Source: Suttonella sp. R2A3
Lineage (GTDB): Bacteria > Pseudomonadota > Gammaproteobacteria > Cardiobacteriales > Cardiobacteriaceae
NCBI RefSeq assembly: GCF_021513215.1
Contig: NZ_CP090975.1
Span: 1,419,501-1,483,500 of the forward strand
DNA length: 64,000 nt
Direction of reading: 5' to 3'
Shown: in pieces, positions 53,553-63,633 of the stretch
Position numbering within the stretch: the first letter of the stretch is position 1
Layout of the letters: the number at the start of each line of letters is the position of its first letter
Program-made: the position numbers and the translations under genes
Notes under the pieces: model-generated
The model's input: the letters and a program-made list of their open reading frames with translations, nothing else
Database searches by the model: none
Told to the model about the DNA's origin: nothing

Positions 53553-54815
53553 ATGAGTGAAACAACCCTTTTAAAATCCGTTGCCCGCGTGGTGGTTACT
53601 GGTATGGGTATTATTAGCCCGGTCGGTTCTAACCTCAAAGACGCGTGGCGTAATATCTTAGCCGGCAAAAGCGGCATTCGTCCGATCACCGATTATGATG
53701 CGAGCGAGTTAGCCGTGCGCTTTCGTGGATCAGTCGCTGATTTCGAGGTTGAGCGCTACTTCGACGTTAAAGAAGCGCGCAAAATGGACACCTTTATCCA
53801 CTATGGTGTGGCAGCCGGTATTGATGCGATTAACGATAGTGGTTTGGATTTTAGCGATGAGGCGTTAGCCGAGCGTACCGGGATTATTATTGGTTCGGGA
53901 ATTGGCGGTCTGCCGGGCGTGCTCGAAGGATACAAATCATTTTTAGAGCAAGGCCCACGTCGGGTTTCGCCTTTTTATGTGCCGAAAAATATCATCAATA
54001 TGATCTCGGGGAATTTATCAATCCGCTACGGCATTAAAGGCCCGAACCTTGCTACAGCGACTGCCTGTGCGACAGGCACGCACTCTATCGCGCAAGCGAC
54101 ACGGATGATCCAGATGGGCGACGCGGAAGTGATGATCGCAGGTGGTGCGGAAATGGCAGGGAATGCAATGGGGATTGCCGGTTTTGCGGCCGCCAAAGCG
54201 CTTTCGACACGCAACGATGATCCACAGGCTGCTTCGCGTCCTTGGGACAAAGACCGCGATGGTTTTGTGCTCGGCGATGGTGCCGGGGTGTTGGTGTTAG
54301 AAACCTTAGAACGCGCCCAGGCCCGTGGGGCAACAATTTATGGCGAAGTGGCAGGGATTGGTATGAGCGCTGACGCGTATCATATGACTGCCCCGCTGAC
54401 TGATGGCAGCGGGGCAGCGCGCTGCATGAGCCTGGCCTTACGTGATGCGGCGCTTAATCCGCAAGATATTGACTATATCAACGCGCACGGCACATCGACC
54501 CCAGCAGGGGATACCGCTGAAACGCTGGCGGTGAAAAGAGCTTTTGGCGAGCACGCTTATGATCTGGCGATCAGTAGCACTAAATCGATGACCGGCCATG
54601 CACTCGGTGCTGCCGGTGGCCTAGAAGCAGTATTTAGCTTACTCGCTTTGCGTGATCAAGTCGCCCCACCGACAATCAACCTCGATAACCCAGGCGAAGA
54701 CTGTGATTTGAACTATGTTGCGCATCAGGCGCAAGAGCGCCCGATTCGTGCGGCGTTATCGAATTCGTTTGGCTTTGGCGGTACTAACGCCAGTTTGGTT
54801 TTCAAAACGGTCTAG
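53553..54815 (+). CDS. fabF: 3-oxoacyl-ACP synthase II (KAS II)
   Basis: Elongating condensing enzyme. 420 residues. The active-site cysteine is in TATACATGTHSI and the two histidines in NAHGTSTPAGD and TGHALGAAG; the C-terminal NSFGFGGTNASL is standard. It starts with about nine extra residues (MSETTLLKS) before the usual RVVVTGMG. Ribosome site weak (ACGAG). Confidence 0.95.
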   Translation: MSETTLLKSVARVVVTGMGIISPVGSNLKDAWRNILAGKSGIRPITDYDASELAVRFRGSVADFEVERYFDVKEARKMDTFIHYGVAAGIDAINDSGLDFSDEALAERTGIIIGSGIGGLPGVLEGYKSFLEQGPRRVSPFYVPKNIINMISGNLSIRYGIKGPNLATATACATGTHSIAQATRMIQMGDAEVMIAGGAEMAGNAMGIAGFAAAKALSTRNDDPQAASRPWDKDRDGFVLGDGAGVLVLETLERAQARGATIYGEVAGIGMSADAYHMTAPLTDGSGAARCMSLALRDAALNPQDIDYINAHGTSTPAGDTAETLAVKRAFGEHAYDLAISSTKSMTGHALGAAGGLEAVFSLLALRDQVAPPTINLDNPGEDCDLNYVAHQAQERPIRAALSNSFGFGGTNASLVFKTV

Positions 54816-54817
54816 CG

Positions 54818-55855
54818 ATGTTGGCTAAACTGCTGCGCCGCTTTGTGTTGCTGGTGCTTGTGCTTAGCGCTGTTGCAGCTGGTGTGGTCTACTGGCAATA
54901 TTTTAAGGCCATGCACCGCCCATTGGGTGGTGAATACGGCCGTACTGTCTTGCATGTGGGTAGTGATGTCTTGCATGTACCGCGCGGGTCTTCACTTAAA
55001 GCGATCAGCGCGGAATTAAAACGCCGTGGGGTCATTGAGATGCAATGGCCTTTACTGGTTTACGGCAAATGGCGTGGTGATGCAGGGGAAATCAAAGCAG
55101 GCGATTATCGTATGAGGCCAGGGGATAATATCATGGCCCTGTACCAGGATATGATCGATGGTAAGGTGATTATCCGTTCGCTAAGAGTTCTCGAAGGGTC
55201 AACGTACGCGGATTTGCGTCGTAGCCTGCGCGCTGCTGATGACCTGGAGCAAACCCTTGATGGGGTGAGCGATGAAGAACTGGCCGAGCGCTTAGGTATT
55301 GAGGGCTCATTGGAAGGGCAGTTTTTGCCAAACACCTACCATTACACCAGTGAAGACAGCGACTTCACCATGCTCAAGCGCCTACATAAGCAGCTCACTC
55401 ATGCTTTAGATGAAGCGTGGCAAGGGCGTGCGACTGATTTAGCAATCAGCACCCCGTACGAAGCGTTGATTCTCGCCTCAATCATCGAAAAAGAAACCGC
55501 TTTAGACCATGAGCGTAATATTATTTCTGGGGTGTTTAACCGGCGGTTGAAAAAAGGCATGCGCTTGCAAACTGATCCAACAGTGATTTATGGGATTCCT
55601 GATTTTGACGGCAATATCACTCGAGCGCATTTGCGCACCGATACCCCATATAATACCTACACTCGACATGGTCTGCCGCCAACGCCGATTGCTTTGCCGA
55701 GTAAAGCATCGATTGTCGCGGCTTTGCATCCTGATAGCGGTAAATCGTTATTTTTTGTGGCCACTGGCAATGGTGGGCATACTTTTACCGAAACCTATGA
55801 AGCGCATAAAAAAGCGGTGCAACAGCTGATTTCACGCAAGCGGGCTGAGCAATGA
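54818..55855 (+). CDS. mltG: endolytic murein transglycosylase MltG
   Basis: Inner-membrane lytic transglycosylase that cuts nascent glycan strands. 345 residues: short cytoplasmic start, one helix (FVLLVLVLSAVAAGVVYW), a LysM-like region, then the YceG catalytic domain with Glu in ASIIEKETAL and QTDPTVIYG. It starts 2 bp after fabF and overlaps tmk by 4 bp. Confidence 0.94.
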   Translation: MLAKLLRRFVLLVLVLSAVAAGVVYWQYFKAMHRPLGGEYGRTVLHVGSDVLHVPRGSSLKAISAELKRRGVIEMQWPLLVYGKWRGDAGEIKAGDYRMRPGDNIMALYQDMIDGKVIIRSLRVLEGSTYADLRRSLRAADDLEQTLDGVSDEELAERLGIEGSLEGQFLPNTYHYTSEDSDFTMLKRLHKQLTHALDEAWQGRATDLAISTPYEALILASIIEKETALDHERNIISGVFNRRLKKGMRLQTDPTVIYGIPDFDGNITRAHLRTDTPYNTYTRHGLPPTPIALPSKASIVAALHPDSGKSLFFVATGNGGHTFTETYEAHKKAVQQLISRKRAEQ

Positions 55856-56460
55856 ACCCTAAATTCATCACATTAGACGGCACTGAAGGCTCGGGAAAAT
55901 CGACACAGATCAACTTGTTACGTGAATGGTTTGCTGAGCAAGGTGTTGATGTGTGGTTTACCCGTGAGCCTGGTGGCACGCCGCTGGGTGAACGTTTGCG
56001 CGAATTATTGCTCGACCCCGAGACCGAGGCGTGCTCTGATAGTGAATTACTATTGATTATGGCGGCACGCTGTGAGCATATCACGCGCGAAATCAAGCCG
56101 CGTTTGGCGCGTGGACAGTGGGTGGTGAGTGATCGCTTTAACGATGCGACCTATGCTTACCAGGGCTGGGCGCGTGGGATTGACCGCTCGCGCATTGCGG
56201 CGCTCGAGAATTGGATGCAAGGCGATTTTCAACCGGATTTGCGCATTATTTTGGGTTTGGATTCTGCGGGCTCACGCGCGCGCTTGGCCGGGCGTAACGA
56301 TTATCGAGACCGCTTTGAACAAGAACGTCACGCATTTTTTGATGCGGTGAGCGAGGGCTATCGTGTGCGCGCCGAGGTGGGTAACGCGCTGTGGATTGAC
56401 GCGAATGTAAGTCCACAAGCTGTATTTGCACAGATTAAACAGGCGATTGAGGCATTATGA
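55852..56460 (+). CDS. tmk: thymidylate kinase
   Basis: Phosphorylates dTMP to dTDP. 202 residues. P-loop GTEGSGKS (10-17), TREPGGTPLGERLRELLL and the DRF motif in VVSDRFNDATYAYQGWARG. Overlaps mltG and holB by 4 bp each. Confidence 0.95.
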   Translation: MNPKFITLDGTEGSGKSTQINLLREWFAEQGVDVWFTREPGGTPLGERLRELLLDPETEACSDSELLLIMAARCEHITREIKPRLARGQWVVSDRFNDATYAYQGWARGIDRSRIAALENWMQGDFQPDLRIILGLDSAGSRARLAGRNDYRDRFEQERHAFFDAVSEGYRVRAEVGNALWIDANVSPQAVFAQIKQAIEAL

Positions 56461-57395
56461 ACACCCTTCCCTGGCTTGATCTAAACGCCCCTGTTTGTCA
56501 TGCACCGTTGCCAAATGCTCTGCTGCTGATAGACCCTCAGCGAGGAAATGCGCAGGCGTTAGCACGTTATCTGGCGCAAAAAGCCCTGTGTTTGTCAGAA
56601 GATGCGCCGTGCGGGCAGTGTAAATCGTGCCATTTAGTCAGCCAGGACACCCATCCGGATTTACAGGTTTATGAGCAGGCGTGCGCGATTGATGAGATTC
56701 GTGCACTGAACGCACAAGTGCAGCACACACCGAGTATTGGTAAAAGGCGCTTGGTGATCCTCGGTGAGCTTGACCGCTATTTAATCCCTTCTGTGAATGC
56801 GCTACTCAAAACGCTCGAAGAACCGCCAGAGCAAACCCATTTTATTTTGAGTGCGGCGAATCGCCGTGCAGTTAAGGCGACAGTAGTTAGTCGCTGTCAG
56901 ATGATCCAGGTTGTCTCACCTGATGTTGAAGCTGCCGAGCAGTGGTTGGTGCAGATGCATCAATGGACACCTGAGCAGGCGCGTCAAGCGTTGATACTTG
57001 CCCAAGGCGACCCTTTTCGTGCACTAAGTGCTTCTGAGCATCCCGACCCTGCCGCCTCAATCAACGAATGTGTGTTGTTTCTCGCCCACCCACAGCACGA
57101 ACTTGCGTATTTGCAGGTGGTTGATGGGCTAGCAAAAGAAAAGGTACTTGATAGCGTGGCTGCGCAACTGCGCGCGATCATTACCTTTATCCAGCTAGAC
57201 AGCCACGACGAATATTGGCACAATCTACTGGAGCCTCACCGTAAAGCGATTGAGGCCTTAGATGTGCATCGCCTGCATCGATTATATGCGAGAGTGTGCG
57301 AATTGTATCGCCCTGACCGCCAACAAATTGATAAAGCGATGAACATCAAGCATTGCTTGCTCGAATATGCGCAAAAAGGAGCCATCAACCTATGA
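56457..57395 (+). CDS. holB: DNA polymerase III subunit delta'
   Basis: Clamp-loader subunit. 312 residues. The N-terminal AAA+ fold has no canonical Walker A lysine, as expected for delta'. The zinc module CGQCKSCHL (about 50-58) follows the first cysteine segment, and LLKTLEEPPEQTHFIL with SRCQMI (the SRC motif) is conserved. Overlaps pilZ by 4 bp. Confidence 0.92.
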   Translation: MNTLPWLDLNAPVCHAPLPNALLLIDPQRGNAQALARYLAQKALCLSEDAPCGQCKSCHLVSQDTHPDLQVYEQACAIDEIRALNAQVQHTPSIGKRRLVILGELDRYLIPSVNALLKTLEEPPEQTHFILSAANRRAVKATVVSRCQMIQVVSPDVEAAEQWLVQMHQWTPEQARQALILAQGDPFRALSASEHPDPAASINECVLFLAHPQHELAYLQVVDGLAKEKVLDSVAAQLRAIITFIQLDSHDEYWHNLLEPHRKAIEALDVHRLHRLYARVCELYRPDRQQIDKAMNIKHCLLEYAQKGAINL

Positions 57396-57751
57396 ATGAT
57401 GCCGTGCAATCTAAACTTAAAAAAGGCGTGATTCGCCTGAATATTAATGACACACGCAATCTTTATCAGGCGTATATGCCCTTTATTGAGGGTTGTGGAA
57501 TGTTTTATCCGACCGAGGACAGCTATCAACTCGGCCAAGAGGTGTTTGTGTTTTTGCAGCTCCCCGAAGACCATGGTAAATTTGCCGTTTCCGGGCGGGT
57601 GGCTTGGTTAAACCCACCCAAAAAATCGGGTAAACGTGTGCCGGGTATCGGTATTCAATTGACTGGTCGTGACGTGTCAAAAATTCGTGAAACCATCGAA
57701 CGCGCAATCGGCAAAATGGGCGATAGCGGTCTGCCAACGATGACCCTTTAA
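57392..57751 (+). CDS. pilZ: type IV pilus assembly protein PilZ
   Basis: A 119-residue single PilZ domain required for type IV pilus formation in relatives. It has GCGMFYPT and the GRVAWLNPP strand, but no RxxxR motif ahead of the barrel, so like other true PilZ proteins it probably does not bind cyclic di-GMP. AAGGAG precedes ATG 57392. Gene order holB-pilZ is as in Pseudomonas and Xanthomonas. The presence implies a type IV pilus encoded elsewhere. Confidence 0.9.
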   Translation: MNDAVQSKLKKGVIRLNINDTRNLYQAYMPFIEGCGMFYPTEDSYQLGQEVFVFLQLPEDHGKFAVSGRVAWLNPPKKSGKRVPGIGIQLTGRDVSKIRETIERAIGKMGDSGLPTMTL

Positions 57752-57926
57752 GCGAGATTTTTATCCGTACCCGCTTTGTGTTACTGAGTCTTAACGCCAT
57801 TAGATAACCGCTTTTTCTGGGTAAACCTATGCCGCTCACAGGCCTGGTGAGTAGGGCTATCTCAATCATTAATCTATCATTCATCGTATTTTCTGATCAA
57901 TCATGCGATGATGGGACAAGCTAGCC

Positions 57927-57955
57927 CTTGAAAAAATGCACCTTGTCCCCACTTA
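57927..57955 (+). promoter_or_regulatory. sigma-32 (heat-shock) promoter of clpP
   Basis: CTTGAAA (57927-57933) and CCCCACTTA (57947-57955) with a 13-bp spacer fit the RpoH consensus, 26 bp before clpP. A matching element precedes hslV in this window. It would drive clpP-clpX-lon together. Confidence 0.82.
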
Positions 57956-57980
57956 CCTCATTCATAATTAGGAGTTTTCA

Positions 57981-58592
57981 ATGGATGTATTTAACAACAT
58001 TCCCATCCCGATGGTGGTGGAGCAAACTGGACGTGGCGAGCGAGCCTTCGATATCTATTCTCGCTTGCTTAAAGAACGCGTTGTTTTTTTAATCGGTCCG
58101 GTCAATGACGCGACAGCCAACTTGGTGGTCGCGCAGCTACTGTTTTTAGAAGCAGAAAACCCTGATCAAGATATTCATTTTTATATTAATTCACCGGGTG
58201 GTTCGGTAACTGCTGGGATGTCGATTTATGACACAATGAATTTTGTGAAGCCAGATGTGAGCACGATGGTGCTCGGTCAAGCGGCGAGCATGGGGGCATT
58301 TTTGCTTTCAGCGGGCGCCAAAGGCAAACGCTTTGCACTGCCTAATTCACGGGTAATGATCCACCAGCCGCTTGGTGGCTATCAGGGTCAGGCAACCGAC
58401 ATTGATATTCATGCACGCGAGATTTTATTTATTAAGGAGCGCTTGAACCGCTTGCTCGCCGAACACACTGGACAAGATTACGACACCATCTGCCATGATA
58501 CCGAGCGTGATAATTTTATGAGCGCTGAACGGGCATTGAAATATGGTCTAGTCGATGAGATTCTTAATGAACGCCACAGAGGCGTGGAGTAA
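57981..58592 (+). CDS. clpP: ClpP protease subunit
   Basis: Serine peptidase of the ClpXP complex. 203 residues. Catalytic triad Ser103 (GQAASMGAF), His128 (MIHQPLGG) and Asp177 (ERDNFMS). The N-terminal residues before [13 protein letters not shown] are probably processed. TAGGAG precedes the ATG; clpX starts 3 bp after the stop. Confidence 0.97.
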   Translation: MDVFNNIPIPMVVEQTGRGERAFDIYSRLLKERVVFLIGPVNDATANLVVAQLLFLEAENPDQDIHFYINSPGGSVTAGMSIYDTMNFVKPDVSTMVLGQAASMGAFLLSAGAKGKRFALPNSRVMIHQPLGGYQGQATDIDIHAREILFIKERLNRLLAEHTGQDYDTICHDTERDNFMSAERALKYGLVDEILNERHRGVE

Positions 58593-58595
58593 GTT

Positions 58596-59891
58596 ATGAG
58601 CAATCAAGCATCAAAATGCTCATTTTGTGGCCGTAAAGAAGCTGAAGTTAAGCGCTTAATTTCTGCCGAAGACGGCGCGATGATTTGTGATGAATGCGTT
58701 GAGGCGTGCGCACATTTACTCGGCGTGATGGTCGAGGAAGAAGATTCGCAGGATGAAGAAGTCGCGACTGACGACACACAAACCGATGCTAAAGACGAAG
58801 CACCACAACGCTTACCGACACCGAGCGAAATCAAACATTTTCTTGATGATTATGTGATTGGTCAAGATCCAGCGAAAAAAGCGTTGGCGGTTGCGGTTTA
58901 TAACCATTACAAGCGCCTGCGGATTCGCGATGAACAAGGCGCTGGGCAAGCTGATGACGGCGTCGAGATCAACAAAAGTAATATTTTGATGATTGGTTCA
59001 ACCGGTTCGGGGAAAACGCTACTCGCGCAAACGCTCGCGCGGCGTTTGGATGTGCCGTTTGCGATCGCTGATGCCACCGCCCTAACCGAAGCCGGCTATG
59101 TTGGTGAAGACGTGGAAACGATCGTGCAGAAACTGTTGCTCAATTGCGATCACGATGTGTCTAAAGCCGAGCGTGGCATTATCTATATCGATGAAATCGA
59201 TAAGATTGCCCGCAAAAGCGATAACGCTTCGATCACCCGCGATGTATCCGGTGAAGGCGTGCAACAGGCGCTGCTGAAACTCATTGAGGGTACGGTCGTT
59301 GGGGTGCCACCACAAGGTGGACGTAAACATCCGCAGCAAGAGCTTACTCAGGTTGATACCAGCAATATTTTATTTATTTGTGCGGGCGCGTTTGCCGGTC
59401 TCGATACGATTATCGCTCAGCGCACCGATCAAGGCGGTATTGGCTTTGGCGCGCAGGTACGCAGTAAATCAGCGGCCGGTCTGGAAGACAGCCGACTATT
59501 GCACGCACTCGAGCCGGAAGATTTGGTTAAATTTGGCTTGATCCCAGAGTTTGTCGGTCGCCTGCCAATTACTGCGTTGCTGGAAACCTTGGATCAAGAA
59601 GCCTTGGTACGGATTTTAACTGAACCGAAAAATGCGATTGTCCGCCAGTTCCAAACGATGTTTGGTTATGAAGAGATCGATCTGCAATTTACTGATGAGG
59701 CGCTCAAAGCGGTGGCGAAGAAAGCGATTGCGCGTAAAACCGGCGCGCGTGGGCTGCGTTCGATTGTTGAGCAAACCTTGCTCGATACGATGTTCGAGTT
59801 GCCAGATTTAGAAAATATCGCGACAGTGATCGTCGATGAACACACGATTAATGATGGCCGCGCACCCGAATTGGTTAAGCGTGCTGCCTAA
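58596..59891 (+). CDS. clpX: ClpX ATPase, unfoldase of ClpXP
   Basis: AAA+ unfoldase that selects substrates (for example ssrA-tagged proteins) for ClpP. 431 residues. Zinc-binding domain Cys8, Cys11, Cys31, Cys34; an acidic linker (about 46-70); Walker A GSTGSGKT (134-141); pore loop GYVGED; Walker [10 protein letters not shown]; sensor-2 arginine region [10 protein letters not shown]. Confidence 0.97.
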   Translation: MSNQASKCSFCGRKEAEVKRLISAEDGAMICDECVEACAHLLGVMVEEEDSQDEEVATDDTQTDAKDEAPQRLPTPSEIKHFLDDYVIGQDPAKKALAVAVYNHYKRLRIRDEQGAGQADDGVEINKSNILMIGSTGSGKTLLAQTLARRLDVPFAIADATALTEAGYVGEDVETIVQKLLLNCDHDVSKAERGIIYIDEIDKIARKSDNASITRDVSGEGVQQALLKLIEGTVVGVPPQGGRKHPQQELTQVDTSNILFICAGAFAGLDTIIAQRTDQGGIGFGAQVRSKSAAGLEDSRLLHALEPEDLVKFGLIPEFVGRLPITALLETLDQEALVRILTEPKNAIVRQFQTMFGYEEIDLQFTDEALKAVAKKAIARKTGARGLRSIVEQTLLDTMFELPDLENIATVIVDEHTINDGRAPELVKRAA

Positions 59892-59899
59892 GAGGAACT

Positions 59900-62305
59900 A
59901 TGAGTAAAGCAACCACTTATCCTGTTTTACCACTGCGTGATGTAGTGGTCTATCCACATGTGATTATCCCGCTGTTTGTCGGGCGTGAGAAATCGATCGC
60001 CGCGCTTGATGAGGCGATGGATAACGCGCAAGAATTACTGCTTGTGCCGCAGTTGGATGCGAAAAAACGTGAACCGAGCTGTGATGATTTGCACACCGTC
60101 GCCACCGTTGGCCGCATTGTGCAGATGGCAAAACTGAGCGATGGGACAGTGAAAGTGCTTGTGGAAGGCCTAAAACGGGTTAGTGTGACGCGCTTTACTC
60201 AGGCGAAGCCGTGCATACAAGCAGAGGTGGTTGAGCTCAAAGAAGAAAATAACAGCGATCATAATGAGCTGCTAGCGATGATTGCGACCGCAATCGATCA
60301 GTTTACTGAGTATCTCAAAGTGAGCGATAAAGGTGCCGATGAGCTGATTGAAACGCTGCGTGAGCTTGATCACGCCGGACGGGTGGCTGATAGCATTACC
60401 GCCCATATCGATCTTGATATGGGTGAGCGCGTTGAGCTATTGGCGACGCTTGATATCGGTAAACGCTTGCATCAGGTGCAGGTATTGCTGGCTAAAGAAC
60501 TAGAAAAATCGGAGCTTGATGCGTCGATTCGTAAGCGGGTCAAGCAGCAAATGGAGCACAACCAGCGCGAGTATTACTTAAATGAGCAAATCAAAGCCAT
60601 CCAAAAAGAGCTTGGCGATATGGATGAGGCGAGCAATGACCTTGAGCAGTTGGAAGCCGATATCGTTGATGCACGAATGGCGCCACATGCTGAAGAAAAG
60701 GCGTTTAAAGAACTGAGAAAACTCCAGCAGATGTCGCCAATGTCTGCTGAAGCAACCGTGATACGCGGCTACCTGGAATGGCTGATTGATTTTCCTTGGT
60801 CGAAGAAAAAGCGTGCGCAATACAATATTGAGCGTGCCGAAAAAGTCTTGGAGCGTGATCACTACGGCCTGGAAGATGTTAAAGAACGTATTATTGAGTA
60901 TTTAGCGGTACAAAAGCGCAGCAAAGGCAAAAATAAAGGCCCGATTATTTGTTTGGTTGGCCCGCCAGGGGTGGGTAAAACGTCCTTGGGTAAATCGATT
61001 GCGGAAGCTACCGGTCGTGATTTTGAGCGGATTGCCCTCGGTGGGTTGCGTGATGAGGCGGAAATTCGCGGGCATCGTCGTACCTATATCGGCGCATTGC
61101 CCGGCAAAATCGTACAGAAGCTGAGTAAGTTGGGTACGAATAATCCGGTGATTTTGCTCGATGAGATCGACAAAATTGGCATGGATCACCGCGGTGATCC
61201 GGCCGCTGCACTGCTAGAGGTGCTCGATCCGGCGCAAAACCATACCTTTAACGATCATTTCTTAGAGCTTGAGGTCGATTTGAGCAAAGTGTTGTTTATT
61301 GCAACCGCGAACACACTCAACATCCCAAGTCCGTTGCTCGATCGTATGGAAGTTATTCGCCTGCCAGGCTATACCACAAAGGAAAAGCGTGAAATCGCTG
61401 AACGCTACATTGTGCCGCGGCAAATGAAAGACAACACATTAAGCAAAAAAGAGTTCTTACTCGCCGATGGCGTCATTGAAGAGATTATTGAGAACTATAC
61501 CCGTGAAGCTGGGGTGCGTAATTTAGAGCGTGAGCTGGGTAAACTGGCGCGAAAAAGCGTGCGTCGCTTGCTCGATCCTAAGGTGAAGCGTATTGACGTG
61601 ACGAGTGAGAATCTTGAGGATTTCCTTGGGGTGGCGAAATATCGTCGTAACGCAGAAGATTTGGCTGATAAGATTGGTAGTGTGACGGGGTTAGCATGGA
61701 CTTCAGTCGGTGGCGAGCTATTACAAATTGAAACGGCAGTATTTTCAGGTAAAGGAAAACTCAATCTTACCGGGCAAATGGGTGATGTGATGAAAGAATC
61801 GGTGCATGCTGCATTGTCTGTGGTGCGTGGGGTGATTGATCGTGCTGATCCAACGTTCCGTTTTAACGACCATGACATCCACATGCACTTACCGGAAGGG
61901 GCAACACCGAAAGATGGCCCTAGCGCTGGTATTGGTATGGCCACAGCGTTGATTTCTGCGCTCACCCAGATTCCAGTACGCGGCGATGTGGCGATGACCG
62001 GTGAGATTACCTTGCATGGTCGGGTGCTGGCAATCGGTGGGCTGAAAGAGAAATTACTCGCTGCGGTGCGTGGGGGGATTCGTACGGTGCTTATTCCGCA
62101 AGAAAACGTTAAGGACTTGCGTGAGATTCCTGATGAGGTTAAAGAAGCGCTTAAGATCATCCCAGTACAAGAGGTTGAAGAGGTGTTTGATCACGCGCTT
62201 GAGGGCAGTCAGTTGCCACTTAATGAGCGGATTGCGCAAAGACAAGGCATACCTTTGCCGGTATCACGCCCTCCAGCCGCGCCATTGTCCGATAAACATT
62301 GCTAA
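59900..62305 (+). CDS. lon: Lon protease
   Basis: ATP-dependent serine protease for misfolded and regulatory proteins. 801 residues: N-terminal substrate domain (about 1-300), AAA+ with GPPGVGKTS and LLDEIDKIG, and peptidase domain with catalytic Ser in [12 protein letters not shown] and Lys about 43 residues later ([10 protein letters not shown] region). It starts 8 bp after clpX, so it should share the clpP heat-shock promoter; no separate one is visible. Confidence 0.97.
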   Translation: MSKATTYPVLPLRDVVVYPHVIIPLFVGREKSIAALDEAMDNAQELLLVPQLDAKKREPSCDDLHTVATVGRIVQMAKLSDGTVKVLVEGLKRVSVTRFTQAKPCIQAEVVELKEENNSDHNELLAMIATAIDQFTEYLKVSDKGADELIETLRELDHAGRVADSITAHIDLDMGERVELLATLDIGKRLHQVQVLLAKELEKSELDASIRKRVKQQMEHNQREYYLNEQIKAIQKELGDMDEASNDLEQLEADIVDARMAPHAEEKAFKELRKLQQMSPMSAEATVIRGYLEWLIDFPWSKKKRAQYNIERAEKVLERDHYGLEDVKERIIEYLAVQKRSKGKNKGPIICLVGPPGVGKTSLGKSIAEATGRDFERIALGGLRDEAEIRGHRRTYIGALPGKIVQKLSKLGTNNPVILLDEIDKIGMDHRGDPAAALLEVLDPAQNHTFNDHFLELEVDLSKVLFIATANTLNIPSPLLDRMEVIRLPGYTTKEKREIAERYIVPRQMKDNTLSKKEFLLADGVIEEIIENYTREAGVRNLERELGKLARKSVRRLLDPKVKRIDVTSENLEDFLGVAKYRRNAEDLADKIGSVTGLAWTSVGGELLQIETAVFSGKGKLNLTGQMGDVMKESVHAALSVVRGVIDRADPTFRFNDHDIHMHLPEGATPKDGPSAGIGMATALISALTQIPVRGDVAMTGEITLHGRVLAIGGLKEKLLAAVRGGIRTVLIPQENVKDLREIPDEVKEALKIIPVQEVEEVFDHALEGSQLPLNERIAQRQGIPLPVSRPPAAPLSDKHC

Positions 62306-62308
62306 TCG

Positions 62309-62336
62309 CCGTTACAGAGCCGCTATGCTGTAACGG
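62309..62336 (+). other. hairpin after lon
   Basis: CCGTTACAG (62309-62317) and CTGTAACGG (62328-62336) form a perfect 9-bp stem with a 10-nt loop, four bases past the lon stop. No T-run follows, so it is either a weak terminator or a 3' stabiliser. Confidence 0.65.
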
Positions 62337-62456
62337 TTGAGAGGCATAAAAGAATAGTACAATGATTTCATAAGCTTAATAAATAAGCATAAAGTGCACT
62401 TTGTGAGCAAATCGCCAAAAAGCCGCGCTGCTAAGCGCTTGAAGTAAAAAAATAGT

Positions 62457-62485
62457 TTGACAGCGCCGCGTTTGGCCTGTATAAA
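62457..62485 (+). promoter_or_regulatory. sigma-70 promoter of hupB
   Basis: TTGACA (62457-62462) and TATAAA (62480-62485) with an ideal 17-bp spacer, 70 bp before the hupB ATG. Confidence 0.85.
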
Positions 62486-62554
62486 TTTTAACCGAAGAAG
62501 CCAATCTTGTGTTTCTCATTCCTCAACATTCAACGAAGAAGGTAAGTCAATATT

Positions 62555-62827
62555 ATGAATAAAACAGAAATGGTCGACGCAATCGCTGATTCTGCTGATA
62601 TCACGAAGGCGCAAGCAGCAAAAGCTCTGAATGCATTCATCGATGGTGTTACCGACACCTTGAAGAAAGGCGATAAAGTCACTTTGATTGGTTTTGGGAC
62701 ATTTGAAGCGCGTGAGCGTTCTGCGCGCACTGGTCGTAACCCACAAACCGGTAAAACGATCAAAATTGCTGCGAGCACGACTCCTGCATTCAAAGCGGGT
62801 AAAAAACTCAAAGATGCGTTGAACTAA
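62555..62827 (+). CDS. hupB: DNA-binding protein HU-beta
   Basis: A 90-residue nucleoid protein. [11 protein letters not shown] start, the [20 protein letters not shown] beta-arm base and the [12 protein letters not shown] end are all standard HU. AAGGTAAG upstream as ribosome site. Own promoter and terminator; placed after lon, as in many gammaproteobacteria. Confidence 0.97.
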   Translation: MNKTEMVDAIADSADITKAQAAKALNAFIDGVTDTLKKGDKVTLIGFGTFEARERSARTGRNPQTGKTIKIAASTTPAFKAGKKLKDALN

Positions 62828-62842
62828 GCGCACGCAGTGAGC

Positions 62843-62876
62843 AAAAAAGCGGCTTTCCCAACAGCCGCTTTTTTTA
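62843..62876 (+). terminator. terminator of hupB
   Basis: A-run plus AGCGGCT (to 62854) pairs with AGCCGCT (from 62863), 8-nt loop, then seven T. Confidence 0.9.
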
Positions 62877-62914
62877 TGCCCTAAATTCAGGCCGTTAAAA
62901 AAGCTAAAAAACGC

Positions 62915-62942
62915 TTGCAACAAAGCCTTATCTGCGTATAAT
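62915..62942 (+). promoter_or_regulatory. promoter of tRNA-Leu
   Basis: TTGCAA (62915-62920) and consensus TATAAT (62937-62942), 16-bp spacer, followed by a GC-rich discriminator (GCGCC) typical of stringently controlled stable-RNA promoters. Confidence 0.8.
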
Positions 62943-62960
62943 GCGCCTTCTGCACTTTAT

Positions 62961-63047
62961 GCCGAAGTGGCGGAACTGGTAGACGCAGCGGATTCAAAAT
63001 CCGCCGGTGGTAACACCTTGAGAGTTCGAGTCTCTCCTTCGGCACCA
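62961..63047 (+). tRNA. tRNA-Leu, anticodon CAA
   Basis: 87 nt. GCCGAAG pairs with CTTCGGC in the acceptor stem, followed by encoded ACCA. Anticodon stem GCGGA/TCCGC holds loop TTCAAAA with CAA at 62995-62997 (reads UUG). A long variable arm marks it as class II, and the T-loop TTCGAGT is present. Confidence 0.97.
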
Positions 63048-63146
63048 TCCTTCTTATACTCCTTCCTCCTTTATATAAAGCCGCTGCGCAATGGCGCCAA
63101 CAATGGTATACTTTGTGGCGTTTTAAACCCTTGATAAGGAGAACCC

Positions 63147-63632
63147 ATGAGCGACGAAAAACCACAAGTAACGTTGGAAGTTCGTAAATTATTTGTCGGT
63201 GATTTATCGGTGGAAGTTCCGGGTGCACCGGAGATTTTCAATGAAGAATTGAACCCTGAAATCAGCTTTAATGTGGCTTTTGAAAACCAAAAGTTGCCGC
63301 CGGAGCACTTCTACGAAGTAAAACTCAGCTTAACCGTGACTGCGAAAAGCGGTGATAAAGTAATCTATTTGGTTGAAGTCGCACAAAGTGGGATCTTTGA
63401 AATTGCTGGTTTAGAAGAGATGCAATTGCGTCACGCGTTGAACGTCTATTGCACTACTTTGCTTTACCCTTACGCACGCGAAGTGGTCTCTTCTGCGATC
63501 AACCGTGCCGGCTTCCCATCGCTGTTCTTACAACCAGTCAATTTTGAAGGGCTATTCCAACAAAAATTGCAGCAAGAAGCCCAACAAAAAACTCAGGAAG
63601 CAGCACCAGCTGATCCTGAAGACCTCAACTAA
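63147..63632 (+). CDS. secB: protein-export chaperone SecB
   Basis: A 161-residue tetrameric chaperone that holds preproteins unfolded and delivers them to SecA. VRKLFVGDLSVEVPGAP and the C-terminal AGFPSLFLQPVNFEGLF are conserved. The alanine/glutamine-rich tail (about 140-161) is slightly longer than usual. AAGGAG precedes the ATG; gpsA starts one base after the stop. Confidence 0.95.
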   Translation: MSDEKPQVTLEVRKLFVGDLSVEVPGAPEIFNEELNPEISFNVAFENQKLPPEHFYEVKLSLTVTAKSGDKVIYLVEVAQSGIFEIAGLEEMQLRHALNVYCTTLLYPYAREVVSSAINRAGFPSLFLQPVNFEGLFQQKLQQEAQQKTQEAAPADPEDLN

Positions 63633-63633
63633 G

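Noticed and set aside
61495-62160. 221-codon open frame antisense to lon
   Set aside because: Long, but fully inside lon on the opposite strand, low-complexity composition and no ribosome site; a shadow of lon codon usage.
62395-62456. Small RNA between lon and hupB
   Set aside because: AT-rich leader upstream of a clear hupB promoter; no promoter-hairpin-T-run arrangement that would support a separate RNA.
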